This document shows positions 7,555 through 14,800 of a stretch of DNA of 25,966 nucleotides, piece by piece; within the stretch, counting starts at the first letter, position 1, and every line of letters begins with the position of its first letter. Both the position numbers and the translations under genes were made by a program. Where the stretch lies: the NCBI GenBank assembly GCA_045546775.1, contig JAZQDM010000043.1:1-25966 (forward strand). The letters are read 5' to 3'. A model generated the notes under the pieces. That model did no database searches. It saw only the letters and a program-made list of their open reading frames with translations, and was not told the DNA's origin. The stretch comes from RGIG3002 sp045546775 (lineage in GTDB: Bacteria > Bacillota > Clostridia > Lachnospirales > Lachnospiraceae).

Positions 7555-8436
7555 TTATCTTTCTTTTCCTAGGAAAAACAATGCAATTGTTCCGATTCCC
7601 GTATGACTGCCAATAACAGGGCCGATCATATTAATCATTACGTTTTTCACGCCAAATCTTCTCTTAATCTCATCTCTTACCCATTCCGCTTCTTCCAATG
7701 CATTGCTATGGCTGATGCAGACAAGTTCCTCCTTGTTCTTTTCAAAAAAATCGCCTTGTTTTTCTTCCATATAATCAACAAGTCCGTTTAGTGATTTCTT
7801 TCTACCGCGTACTTTGGAAATTGGAACAAGCTTTCCTTCGTCACTCATATGCATAATCGGCTTGATTGCAGCCACGGTTCCGACTAACGCAGTCGTTTTG
7901 CTCACACGGCCGCCTCTGTGCAAATGAAACAAATCGTCTACCGTAAATACATGCACAAGATTCTGAATATGTTCTTCCAACCACTGTGCCGTTTCTTCTA
8001 TCGTTTTTCCTTCGTCACGAAGTTTCACTGCATAATGAACGAAGAGTCCTTCGCCTAACGATGCGCAAAGTGTATCCAAAACAACAATTTTACAATCCGG
8101 ATGTTCTTCCATCACTTCGTCTGCCGCCACTTTAATACTGTTATACGTTCCACTCAATCCTGAGGAAAATGCAAGACATAAAATTTCTTTTTCCGTTTCC
8201 ACATATCGTTCCAGCAATTTTTTGGCCTGATCCGGATTTACCTGTGATGTAGTCGGCATTTTACCATCTTTTAACATTTGGTAAAACACTTCCAAATCCA
8301 ATTCATCCGCATTATCTTCACCGTATACTTTATCATCAATAATACATTCCAAATATAATAAACCGAGGTCTTTTTCCTTTATATACTCCATCGGTAAATC
8401 TGCCGTTGTATCTGTAATAATCTTGAATGTTCCCAT
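7555..8436 (-). CDS. DegV family protein (fatty acid-binding, FakB-like)
   Basis: A 293-residue cytosolic protein of the DegV family. Known members (FakB) bind a fatty acid and present it to the kinase FakA for phosphorylation. The N-terminus (FKIITDTTADLP), the lipid-site motif TTSQVNP and FSSGLSGTYNS are all family hallmarks, as is the C-terminal G-x-HTGIGT region (IGSHTGIGTIALFF). The open frame reaches a GTG at 8472, but the family start fits the ATG at 8436. The ribosome site is weak (AAAGAG). No fakA partner is near. The gene is monocistronic, with its own promoter and terminator. Which lipid it binds cannot be read from the sequence. Confidence 0.92.
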   Translation of the reverse strand: MGTFKIITDTTADLPMEYIKEKDLGLLYLECIIDDKVYGEDNADELDLEVFYQMLKDGKMPTTSQVNPDQAKKLLERYVETEKEILCLAFSSGLSGTYNSIKVAADEVMEEHPDCKIVVLDTLCASLGEGLFVHYAVKLRDEGKTIEETAQWLEEHIQNLVHVFTVDDLFHLHRGGRVSKTTALVGTVAAIKPIMHMSDEGKLVPISKVRGRKKSLNGLVDYMEEKQGDFFEKNKEELVCISHSNALEEAEWVRDEIKRRFGVKNVMINMIGPVIGSHTGIGTIALFFLGKER

Positions 8437-8451
8437 AACTACTCTTTTTGC

Positions 8452-8497
8452 CGAAACGTATTTCGCAAACACATATAGCTTTTAAAACTACGTTTCG
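8452..8497 (-). repeat. 9-bp inverted repeat in the degV leader
   Basis: CGAAACGTA (8452-8460) and TACGTTTCG (8489-8497) are perfect reverse complements, 28 bases apart. They lie between the promoter and the start of the degV-family gene, so they would fold in its leader RNA. A GGAAAGGAG element just upstream (8506-8514) has no start codon nearby. Confidence 0.4.
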
Positions 8498-8545
8498 ACC
8501 TATCTCCTTTCCGTAACTTGGTTTTAATTTCCTTAAACAAAGATT

Positions 8546-8574
8546 ATTGTACCACGATATTATACATTAGGCAA
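8546..8574 (-). promoter_or_regulatory. Sigma-A-type promoter of the degV-family gene
   Basis: Read on the minus strand, TTGCCT (8574-8569), 17 bases, then TACAAT (8551-8546). It implies a leader of about 100 bases containing the inverted repeat at 8452-8497. Confidence 0.6.
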
Positions 8575-8604
8575 ATTATTCTTGAAGTAAAACCATATTT
8601 TTCC

Positions 8605-10041
8605 TTATTCTTTGTGTCCCTTCAAAGCTTCCGGCAGACGGTGCCTGAAAATACGTTTTGAAAGTTGTTTCGCATTCAAAGGAAGAAGCGGATAAATATA
8701 GCTTTTTCCGGAAACTGTCTTATTTTTGACAATTGCAAACAGGCAAAGCAAAATTCCTGCGATAAATCCCGGTAAATTAAACAGTGCAGTTAATATAAGC
8801 GTAATCATACGCATAAATTTAAGCGCATAACCCAACTCATAACTGGATTGGGTATAATTTGCCACCGCCACAAAAGCCATATACAGCATAACTTCCGAAT
8901 TAAACCATCCGCTTTTTACCGAAAATTCTCCTAACACAAGTGCAGCCAATATACTTAATGGTGTGCTGAGCATATTCGGCGTATTAACCGCTGCAAGCCG
9001 CAATCCATCCAGCGCAATTTCCAAAATAATAAACTGTAATACAAGCGGTACGTTCATCGTTTCCCGCACTTCAATAAAACGAAGCCACTCCGGAATCCAA
9101 TTTGTGTTTTGCATAAGAAGCAAATACGTTGGTGTTAATATATATGTCATAATTCCGATAATAATTCTTGTCAATCGCAAGTACGTACCGGTAATCGGAG
9201 GCAAATAAAAATCATCGGCTTCTTCTACCATATCAAAAATGGAGTTTGGAAGAACCATGGCCGACGGCGAATTGTCCACCAAAATGACAATATTTCCTTC
9301 CAAAATTTGCGCCGCTGCCGTATCCGGTCTTTCGGTATATTTAAATTTCGGAAACGGATTGTACCATTTGCTTGTATAAAGGCATTCCGCAAGACTTTCC
9401 TGATTCAGGGTCAAAGCATCTACCTCCAACGCATTGATGCGGTCTTTGATAAGCTTTAAGAACTTTTCATCGGCCCTTCCGTCCATGTAACAAATTGCAA
9501 TATCTGTCTTGGAGCTTTTTCCGGCACTTAACATTTCCATACGAAGTGAAGTGCTTCTTATTCTTCTTCGAATAAGCGCTGTGTTAAATACAACCGTTTC
9601 CACAAAACCGTCTTTGGAACCACGCAACACTTTGTCCTTTTCCGGCTCTGACACACTTCTCGCCGGGTATGTGCGGGAATCAATCAAAATTGCTTTGTCA
9701 TAGCCTTCGATGACAAGCACAAAAACACCGGACAACAGATTTTTAATGAGAGTATCGATGCTGTCCGTCAAATCCACCTCCACATAGGGCATACATTTTT
9801 TCGACATTTCATGGGCTGTTTTTGGCATATTTTCTTCGGTAAGACTAATGAAATACTGTAGCAGTTTCTGCATCAACTCATCTTTGCAAAAACCGTCAAT
9901 AAAATACATGGCCGCCTTCCTGCCACCCATTTCAATAATCCGGTACACCAAATCAAAACTTTCATTGACCGCCAGCACTTCATTCAAATAATCTACATTC
10001 TCCTGAAAATCCGGTCCGATTTTTTTATCTTTCAAATCCAT
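8605..10041 (-). CDS. GerA-family spore germination protein (SpoVAF-like A subunit)
   Basis: A 478-residue GerA-family A-subunit-like protein of the inner spore membrane. The N-terminal half is soluble (ENVDYLNEVLAVNESFDLVY, then GGRKAAMYFIDGFCKDELM). The junction carries family motifs such as VILVDNSPSAMVLP-type residues and DFYLPPITGTYLRL. The C-terminal half (about 285-445) has several transmembrane helices. The N-terminal phrase resembles SpoVAF more than the germinant receptor subunits GerAA/GerKA, and no B or C subunit genes lie next to it, nor any spoVA genes. AAGGGAG lies ten bases before the ATG, inside a hairpin. A sigma-G-like promoter is just upstream. Expected role: germination or DPA channel function in the spore. 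Confidence 0.9.
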   Translation of the reverse strand: MDLKDKKIGPDFQENVDYLNEVLAVNESFDLVYRIIEMGGRKAAMYFIDGFCKDELMQKLLQYFISLTEENMPKTAHEMSKKCMPYVEVDLTDSIDTLIKNLLSGVFVLVIEGYDKAILIDSRTYPARSVSEPEKDKVLRGSKDGFVETVVFNTALIRRRIRSTSLRMEMLSAGKSSKTDIAICYMDGRADEKFLKLIKDRINALEVDALTLNQESLAECLYTSKWYNPFPKFKYTERPDTAAAQILEGNIVILVDNSPSAMVLPNSIFDMVEEADDFYLPPITGTYLRLTRIIIGIMTYILTPTYLLLMQNTNWIPEWLRFIEVRETMNVPLVLQFIILEIALDGLRLAAVNTPNMLSTPLSILAALVLGEFSVKSGWFNSEVMLYMAFVAVANYTQSSYELGYALKFMRMITLILTALFNLPGFIAGILLCLFAIVKNKTVSGKSYIYPLLPLNAKQLSKRIFRHRLPEALKGHKE

Positions 10042-10047
10042 AAAACA

Positions 10048-10097
10048 AAAACTCCCTTTCGGCTTTTTGTTAAATAGTCTGCCAAAAAGAGAGTTTT
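10048..10097 (-). terminator. dut terminator hairpin that includes the germination gene ribosome site
   Basis: On the minus strand AAAACTC (10097-10091) pairs with GAGTTTT (10054-10048) and CTTTTTG (10089-10083) pairs with CAAAAAG (10069-10063), followed by TTTTGTTTT. This has the form of an intrinsic terminator for nrdD-nrdG-dut. Its 3' arm contains AAGGGAG, the Shine-Dalgarno of the next gene. Confidence 0.65.
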
Positions 10098-10103
10098 CTA
10101 TAC
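10075..10103 (-). promoter_or_regulatory. Sigma-G-like promoter of the germination gene
   Basis: Read on the minus strand, GTATA (10103-10099) fits the -35 GNATR, and after 17 bases CAGACTA (10081-10075) fits the -10 CATNHTA at six of seven positions. The start would fall near 10068, 27 bases before the ATG. Forespore expression is what the family predicts. Confidence 0.5.
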
Positions 10104-10107
10104 TTTT

Positions 10108-10620
10108 TTATTTTGTTGTACTTCCAAAACCGCCGTTTCTTACTTCACATACATCATCATCTTCTGTAATGCCATACTCCAAGAAGATACCTTGCATAAA
10201 GCCGGTTCCGGCTTCCACAGACACAGTTTTATTTTCATTGGTATCATTTGTCAGTTTAACAAAAATATGACCTTCATTATCCGAATAATAATAATCACTG
10301 TCAATAATGCCAACTGTATTGTTCAACTGCAGGCGGAACTTAAAGCCAAGTCCGCTTCTCGGATACATTTTCAAAACCCAGTTTTCTTCCATCCGTACAC
10401 GGATTCCGGTCGGAATTTTCATCGTACGGCCCGGCTCCAATGTAAAGGAAACAGGAGCAAAAAAATCATATCCGGCACTGCCCTTCGTTGCACGTTTCGG
10501 AAGCTTAAGTGCCTCATAAACTGCCTTTATCACTTCGTTTTCCGTATCGCCCATGCAATCCAAAAAACCTTCTTTAAACTGTTCAAAACTTACTTTTTCA
10601 AACTTTGCTATTCTTTGCAT
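10108..10620 (-). CDS. dut: dUTP diphosphatase (trimeric dUTPase)
   Basis: Hydrolyses dUTP to dUMP and pyrophosphate, keeping uracil out of DNA and feeding dTMP synthesis. At 170 residues it is longer than the usual 145-150, because of an N-terminal extension of about 40 residues. The five motifs are SAGYDFF (48-54), PRSGLG (87-92), GIIDSDY (104-110, catalytic Asp107 and beta-hairpin Tyr110), GTGFMQG (138-144, Gln143) and NGGFGST (162-168). Motif 3 continues as YYSDNEGH rather than the usual RGE or QGE. AGAGGAT lies before the ATG. It follows nrdG by 21 bases and ends in a terminator, so it belongs to the nrdDG operon. Confidence 0.93.
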   Translation of the reverse strand: MQRIAKFEKVSFEQFKEGFLDCMGDTENEVIKAVYEALKLPKRATKGSAGYDFFAPVSFTLEPGRTMKIPTGIRVRMEENWVLKMYPRSGLGFKFRLQLNNTVGIIDSDYYYSDNEGHIFVKLTNDTNENKTVSVEAGTGFMQGIFLEYGITEDDDVCEVRNGGFGSTTK

Positions 10621-10641
10621 TTTTATCCTCTTTTCAACCGT

Positions 10642-11151
10642 TTACGCATAATCACCGCAGTGAAGTACCGGTACTGTCTGGTCGGTCTGACGAAGGGATT
10701 TTTGTACGTCAATTACTCTTTGGTTCTTGCTTCCTTTCCACAGTAATTTGACATCTCTTTCTTCCACTTTAAATTCGCCGTCTACCAACACATCCACATA
10801 TTGCATAACGGGATAATGTAATATTTTTTCCCAAGAGTCTCCGGTATACATCCAAATCGTTTTGTCCGGAAATTTTTCTTTGATTTCCGCCATTAAATTA
10901 CGCACATCGAGGCGATTTGCCGAGTGAAGCGGGTCTCCACCGGAAAATGTAATACCGGAAATATAAGGTTTTGCCAATGCCTCAAACAATTCCTCTTTTG
11001 CCGCATCGTCAAACAAAAGTCCACCGTTTGGATCCCATGTAATCGGATTTTGACAATCTTTACAGCAATGAGAACAGCCTGCAACCCAAAGCACAACGCG
11101 TAAGCCGTCGCCATTTAACATATCATCCTTTGTAATATTGTGGTATCTCAT
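10642..11151 (-). CDS. nrdG: Anaerobic ribonucleotide reductase activating protein (radical SAM)
   Basis: A 169-residue radical SAM activase that makes the glycyl radical on NrdD. The 4Fe-4S site is Cys26-x3-Cys30-x2-Cys33 (CSHCCKDC), followed by QNPITWDP, the usual NrdG phrase. ITFSGGDPLH is the SAM-binding GGD/GGE region. The ATG is four bases beyond the nrdD stop, and the ribosome site is poor, with GGAAG further upstream in the nrdD end, so translation is probably coupled to nrdD. Length and motifs are standard. The enzyme works only without oxygen, which fits an anaerobic host. Confidence 0.95.
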   Translation of the reverse strand: MRYHNITKDDMLNGDGLRVVLWVAGCSHCCKDCQNPITWDPNGGLLFDDAAKEELFEALAKPYISGITFSGGDPLHSANRLDVRNLMAEIKEKFPDKTIWMYTGDSWEKILHYPVMQYVDVLVDGEFKVEERDVKLLWKGSKNQRVIDVQKSLRQTDQTVPVLHCGDYA

Positions 11152-11154
11152 TGC

Positions 11155-13335
11155 CTACATTGACTTCCTTTCTGCTATTTCTGCCATTTTTGCATCATTC
11201 AGTCTGGTGTCTCCATGCACTCTGGAATAGGACAGATAGCCGTTCATACGGTCAATTTTTGTAAGGTTTCTGCTTCCGCATTTCGGACATACATCCATTT
11301 CAAGCTCCTGGTGACCGCAATCATCACAGTAAGCAAGGGACAAATTGACACCTTCATAAAATCCCATATCCATCGCTCTTCGAATTAATGTTTTAATTGC
11401 TTCCAAATTGTAATCAATCGGATATTTTACGTACTGTATTTTTCCGCCGTTTGCAAGTTCCCAGAAACGATATTCCAAATCCTGTTTTTCAATCGGGGAA
11501 ATATCTTCCGTAACATGGCAATGGAAGCTGTTACTTACATATTCTCTGTCCGATACACCTTCGATAATACCATATTTTTCGCGGAACTGTTTTACTTGAA
11601 GACCGCACAAGTTTTCTGCCGGTGTACCATAAATCGCATAGAGGTTACCATCCTCTTCTTTAAACTGGTTGATTTTTAAGTTAATGTGCTCTAACACTTC
11701 AATGGCAAACTGACCGTCTTCTACGAGAGATTTGCCGTTGTAGAGCTCCTGCAATTCATTAAATGCCGTAATACCAAAACTTGCTGTAGCAGATTTCAAT
11801 ATCGGCTTAATCTTATCTGTCAATTTCAAATTTCCGCCAAGGAAACCGCCCTCACAATAAGCAAGCGGGTTTGTGGAGGCACGCATTTCTCCCAAATACG
11901 CATAAGTTCTGATATGGAGCTGACGAATCAATTCCAAATAATAATCCAGCACTTCATAAAAATCGCGGGACTCCTGTCTTGCTTTTGCCAAAATCATCGG
12001 CAAATGAAGAGAAACCGCACCGATGTTGAATCTTCCTACAAAAATCGGTGAATCTTTATCGTCTGCCGGATGCATACCGCCTCTTTCATACCACGGAGAC
12101 AAAAATGCACGGCAGCCCATCGGAGAAATGATTTTTCCGTACTGCTTATACATGCTTGCAATATAACCTTTTCCTGTGAGACTTAACCAGTCCGGATACA
12201 TTGTCTTTGCAGAGCATTTTACGCCTGCTTCAAATACATCCTCCAGTTCTTTGCCCGGTCCGTGAAGGTTTTCATCATATAAAAATACAATTTTCGGGAA
12301 CAATACCGGTTTCTTGCACTCTTTTTTACCTTGACCTCTTCTGCGCACATTCAACATGGAAATCGTGGCAAGACGTGCAAAACGTCCCGTTGCAGTACCG
12401 GCAGTAACGGTAATAAACGGATAATCACCACGGCTGCTTGCAACCGTATTAAACTTATATTCCCAACCTTGGAATCCCTGCTCAAATTCACGCACCACAT
12501 CCGCATACGCTTCTGCTTCTGCCGTCTCCTGATCAATGCCAAGTTTTAAATATTTCTCCACATATTTTTTGTAAGATTTTTCTGCGTACGGCTCTAAAAT
12601 CTCGTCCACGCTGGGCACGGTAAATCCACCATACTGCTGACTCGCCGCACTAAGTACAATATCACCGATAACATCAAATGCAACATCCAGCGTTTTCGGC
12701 TCGTTATACCAAATGTTACCCATCTCAAAACCGCCGGTAAGTACATTTTTTACGTCAAAGAGACAGCAGTTCATCGTGTCGCGTCTCGCTGACATATCAT
12801 GCACGTAAATATAGCCGTCACGGCATGCCTGAATCTCTTCTGTTGTCATAAAAAATTTCTGATACAATTCTTTATTTAACTGATTAAAAATAAGGCTTCG
12901 CTTTGTGGATACAAGTGCAGAGTCCGTGTTGGCATTTTCTTTGTCGCCGATATACATAATCGACTGACTTTTTTTGTATACATCATCCAACATGCGGACA
13001 AAGTCCTGTTTATAATTGCGATAATCCCTATAGCTTTTTGCAACAATCGGTTTTACTTCTTCCAAAGCACTTTCTACGATGTTGTGCATAATCGGAATCG
13101 GGATTTCATCCTGTTCCAATTCATCTACTTTTTCTACTACATATTGACAAATATGTTTCTTTTCATCTTCTGTAAATTTTGTCAATGCTCTGTATGCACT
13201 TTTTCCAACCGCACTGACAACCTTTTGCACATTAAATACTTCTTTACTACCGTCTTTTTTAATGACTTTCACAGGACGCTTTGTCTTGTACAATGCGCCG
13301 TAATCCACCTCAGCAGCAACACTTTTTTCTCCCAT
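11155..13335 (-). CDS. nrdD: Anaerobic (class III) ribonucleoside-triphosphate reductase
   Basis: A 726-residue glycyl-radical enzyme reducing NTPs to dNTPs under anaerobic conditions. The N-terminus (KRPVKVIKKDGSKEVFNVQK) begins an ATP-cone allosteric domain of about 90 residues. The C-terminus has the structural zinc site, CDDC and CPKC, then the radical loop RMNGYLSYSR with the radical on about Gly699. The loop reads MNGYL where many family members have VCGYL; the glycine itself is kept. GGAGGAAAG lies seven bases before the ATG. It is the first gene of nrdD-nrdG-dut and sits behind a consensus promoter with an NrdR-type box. Confidence 0.97.
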   Translation of the reverse strand: MGEKSVAAEVDYGALYKTKRPVKVIKKDGSKEVFNVQKVVSAVGKSAYRALTKFTEDEKKHICQYVVEKVDELEQDEIPIPIMHNIVESALEEVKPIVAKSYRDYRNYKQDFVRMLDDVYKKSQSIMYIGDKENANTDSALVSTKRSLIFNQLNKELYQKFFMTTEEIQACRDGYIYVHDMSARRDTMNCCLFDVKNVLTGGFEMGNIWYNEPKTLDVAFDVIGDIVLSAASQQYGGFTVPSVDEILEPYAEKSYKKYVEKYLKLGIDQETAEAEAYADVVREFEQGFQGWEYKFNTVASSRGDYPFITVTAGTATGRFARLATISMLNVRRRGQGKKECKKPVLFPKIVFLYDENLHGPGKELEDVFEAGVKCSAKTMYPDWLSLTGKGYIASMYKQYGKIISPMGCRAFLSPWYERGGMHPADDKDSPIFVGRFNIGAVSLHLPMILAKARQESRDFYEVLDYYLELIRQLHIRTYAYLGEMRASTNPLAYCEGGFLGGNLKLTDKIKPILKSATASFGITAFNELQELYNGKSLVEDGQFAIEVLEHINLKINQFKEEDGNLYAIYGTPAENLCGLQVKQFREKYGIIEGVSDREYVSNSFHCHVTEDISPIEKQDLEYRFWELANGGKIQYVKYPIDYNLEAIKTLIRRAMDMGFYEGVNLSLAYCDDCGHQELEMDVCPKCGSRNLTKIDRMNGYLSYSRVHGDTRLNDAKMAEIAERKSM

Positions 13336-13402
13336 TGCTTTCCTCCATCATATATAAAATCACGTTTTCCTCTCACAATATCTTGTTGTTTTTATCCATC
13401 AC

Positions 13403-13418
13403 AAACTATATATTGTGT
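13403..13418. promoter_or_regulatory. NrdR-type box upstream of nrdD
   Basis: AAACTATATATTGTGT closely matches the published NrdR box (acaCwAtATaTwGtgt). It lies directly after the predicted start of transcription. A much weaker look-alike at 13424-13439 overlaps the -10; the two centres are 21 bases, about two helical turns, apart. NrdR is the ATP/dATP-sensing repressor of ribonucleotide reductase genes; its gene is not in the window. Confidence 0.65.
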
Positions 13419-13427
13419 CCAATGTCT

Positions 13428-13456
13428 AGTATATGGTATGTCAAGTCGGGTGTCAA
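13428..13456 (-). promoter_or_regulatory. Sigma-A promoter of nrdD-nrdG-dut
   Basis: Read on the minus strand, the consensus -35 TTGACA (13456-13451), 17 bases, then TATACT (13433-13428). The -35 overlaps the stop codon of the upstream WYL gene. Confidence 0.8.
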
Positions 13457-14442
13457 TACGTGCTGCTTAAAATATCGGATAAATATTTTTTGTACTCTTC
13501 TTTGATGTCATCCGGTGCAAGTATGGATGCCTCTTTGCCAAGTCCGGTAAGCCATCCGAAAAACTGTCCGCTCACTTCTACTTTTGTACGCACACTGAAA
13601 GAGGTATCGTCCAGTTTGCGCACCTGTGCTTCTTTTCCGAACCGATCCATAACTACACCAATCAAACGATTGGAAAACCGCATCGTAACGATACATTCCT
13701 CACCGCCAAACATTCCGAACATCTTGTTAACATACGCTGCAACATCGAATGTTTTTCCGCTCTCTATTCCACTTCTTTTTTTATCCGTTACATTGATTTT
13801 TCCCATTTTATCGACACGATAATGTTTCATTTTATTATCCTGCTCGTCAAACGCAACCAAATAATAGTTTTCATCTTCCCAAATCAATGCCCATGGACTG
13901 ACTTTGTATAAAACGCCATTCTTTTTGGGTTGCATTTTTTTGTCCAATGTCCACTCCATATACTGGAATGTAATCTGGACATTTTCCTGAATTCCTTTAT
14001 GAATACAGTCTACATTATAGTAAATACTTTCATTCGACGTCTTTATTCGATTCACAACATACACCTGACGCTGCAGTTGCACGGCTTCCTGGCGGCTCGT
14101 AAGCGTCTCTAATTTTGCAATCAGTTCTTTTGATTTTTTTGCTGTCAAAAAACGGGACGACTGCACCGCATCTACAAGAAGTTTAAGTTCCGGCAGCTCA
14201 AACTCTCTGGATGCCATATAGTAGCCGCCATCCGTTCTGGAAGTATTGCGCAAAATATCATAACCGAATTGCTTTAAATCTTCGATATCCGCATAAATCG
14301 ACTTACGTTCTGCATTGATTCCGTAGCTTGCAAGTTCCTCCAATAATCTCGGCATCGGCATCGGATGCAGTTCGTCGGTATTTTCACTCAATATTTTTAC
14401 CAAATATAATAATTTTAATTTTTGTCCGGTACTCTTTGGCAT
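13453..14442 (-). CDS. WYL-domain transcriptional regulator
   Basis: A 329-residue regulator with an N-terminal winged helix (KLKLLYLVKILSENTDELHP, then NAERKSIYADIEDLKQFGYD) and a WYL domain. The WYL core is seen as VSPWALIWEDENYYLVAF followed by KMKHYRVDKM. A WCX-like C-terminal domain follows. WYL proteins sense small ligands or nucleic acid and act as repressors or activators; the target is not evident. The open frame begins 15 codons earlier at 14487, but GAGGG precedes the ATG at 14442, and the upstream codons would run through a terminator hairpin. Its stop overlaps the nrdD promoter. Possible targets are the adjacent MutS-like gene or itself. Confidence 0.9.
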   Translation of the reverse strand: MPKSTGQKLKLLYLVKILSENTDELHPMPMPRLLEELASYGINAERKSIYADIEDLKQFGYDILRNTSRTDGGYYMASREFELPELKLLVDAVQSSRFLTAKKSKELIAKLETLTSRQEAVQLQRQVYVVNRIKTSNESIYYNVDCIHKGIQENVQITFQYMEWTLDKKMQPKKNGVLYKVSPWALIWEDENYYLVAFDEQDNKMKHYRVDKMGKINVTDKKRSGIESGKTFDVAAYVNKMFGMFGGEECIVTMRFSNRLIGVVMDRFGKEAQVRKLDDTSFSVRTKVEVSGQFFGWLTGLGKEASILAPDDIKEEYKKYLSDILSSTY

Positions 14443-14475
14443 AAAATCCCTCTTTTCTGTATTTCTAAAAAAAAT

Positions 14476-14515
14476 AAAAGCTGCCAAACGAAAATTTTTC
14501 GCTTTCGGCAGCTTT
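14476..14515 (-). terminator. Terminator of the small membrane protein gene
   Basis: On the minus strand AAAGCTGCC (14515-14507) pairs perfectly with GGCAGCTTT (14485-14477). An inner stem (CGAAA with TTTCG) extends it, and TATTTTTTTT follows. It separates the small gene from the WYL gene. Confidence 0.85.
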
Positions 14516-14549
14516 GTGCTTTTGATTATTTGTTTGATTTGCTTACTTG

Positions 14550-14708
14550 CTAAGCTTCATTTTGTGTGGCACTTTCTTCCGCCGCTTCCAACGTTGCATT
14601 TTTACGTTTTCTGAGTGTAATTCCGATAAAACATGCAACCCCAATCAGCGCAACAATAATAACAACTAACAATAAATATGATAAAAACGAATTCACAAAT
14701 GCGACCAT
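14550..14708 (-). CDS. Small single-pass membrane protein, 52 residues
   Basis: An open frame beginning MVAFVNSFLSYLLL. A hydrophobic segment spans about residues 7-31, followed by a basic stop-transfer patch (TLRKRKN) and an acidic tail (EAAEESATQNEA). The AAGGAAGGG ribosome site lies six bases before the ATG, and a strong terminator follows the stop, so it has the marks of a real gene. It lies 92 bases after the MutS-like gene; a weak hairpin at 14781-14798 sits between them. Similar short one-helix proteins with an RKRKN-type turn are, to my recollection, common but uncharacterised in Lachnospiraceae. No function can be assigned. Confidence 0.75.
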   Translation of the reverse strand: MVAFVNSFLSYLLLVVIIVALIGVACFIGITLRKRKNATLEAAEESATQNEA

Positions 14709-14800
14709 ATTTTTCCCTTCCTTTCATGGATGCCTATACAAGACACCATTTATTATTCCGAAAAACTTATCTTTATGATACCATCTGACAACAGATAGCG

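Noticed and set aside
14443..14487. Longer start for the WYL regulator
   Set aside because: It would be encoded by the terminator T-run, and GAGGG points to the downstream ATG.
14781..14798. Terminator after the MutS-like gene
   Set aside because: The stem is only about seven pairs with a wobble, and the T-run is too far away.
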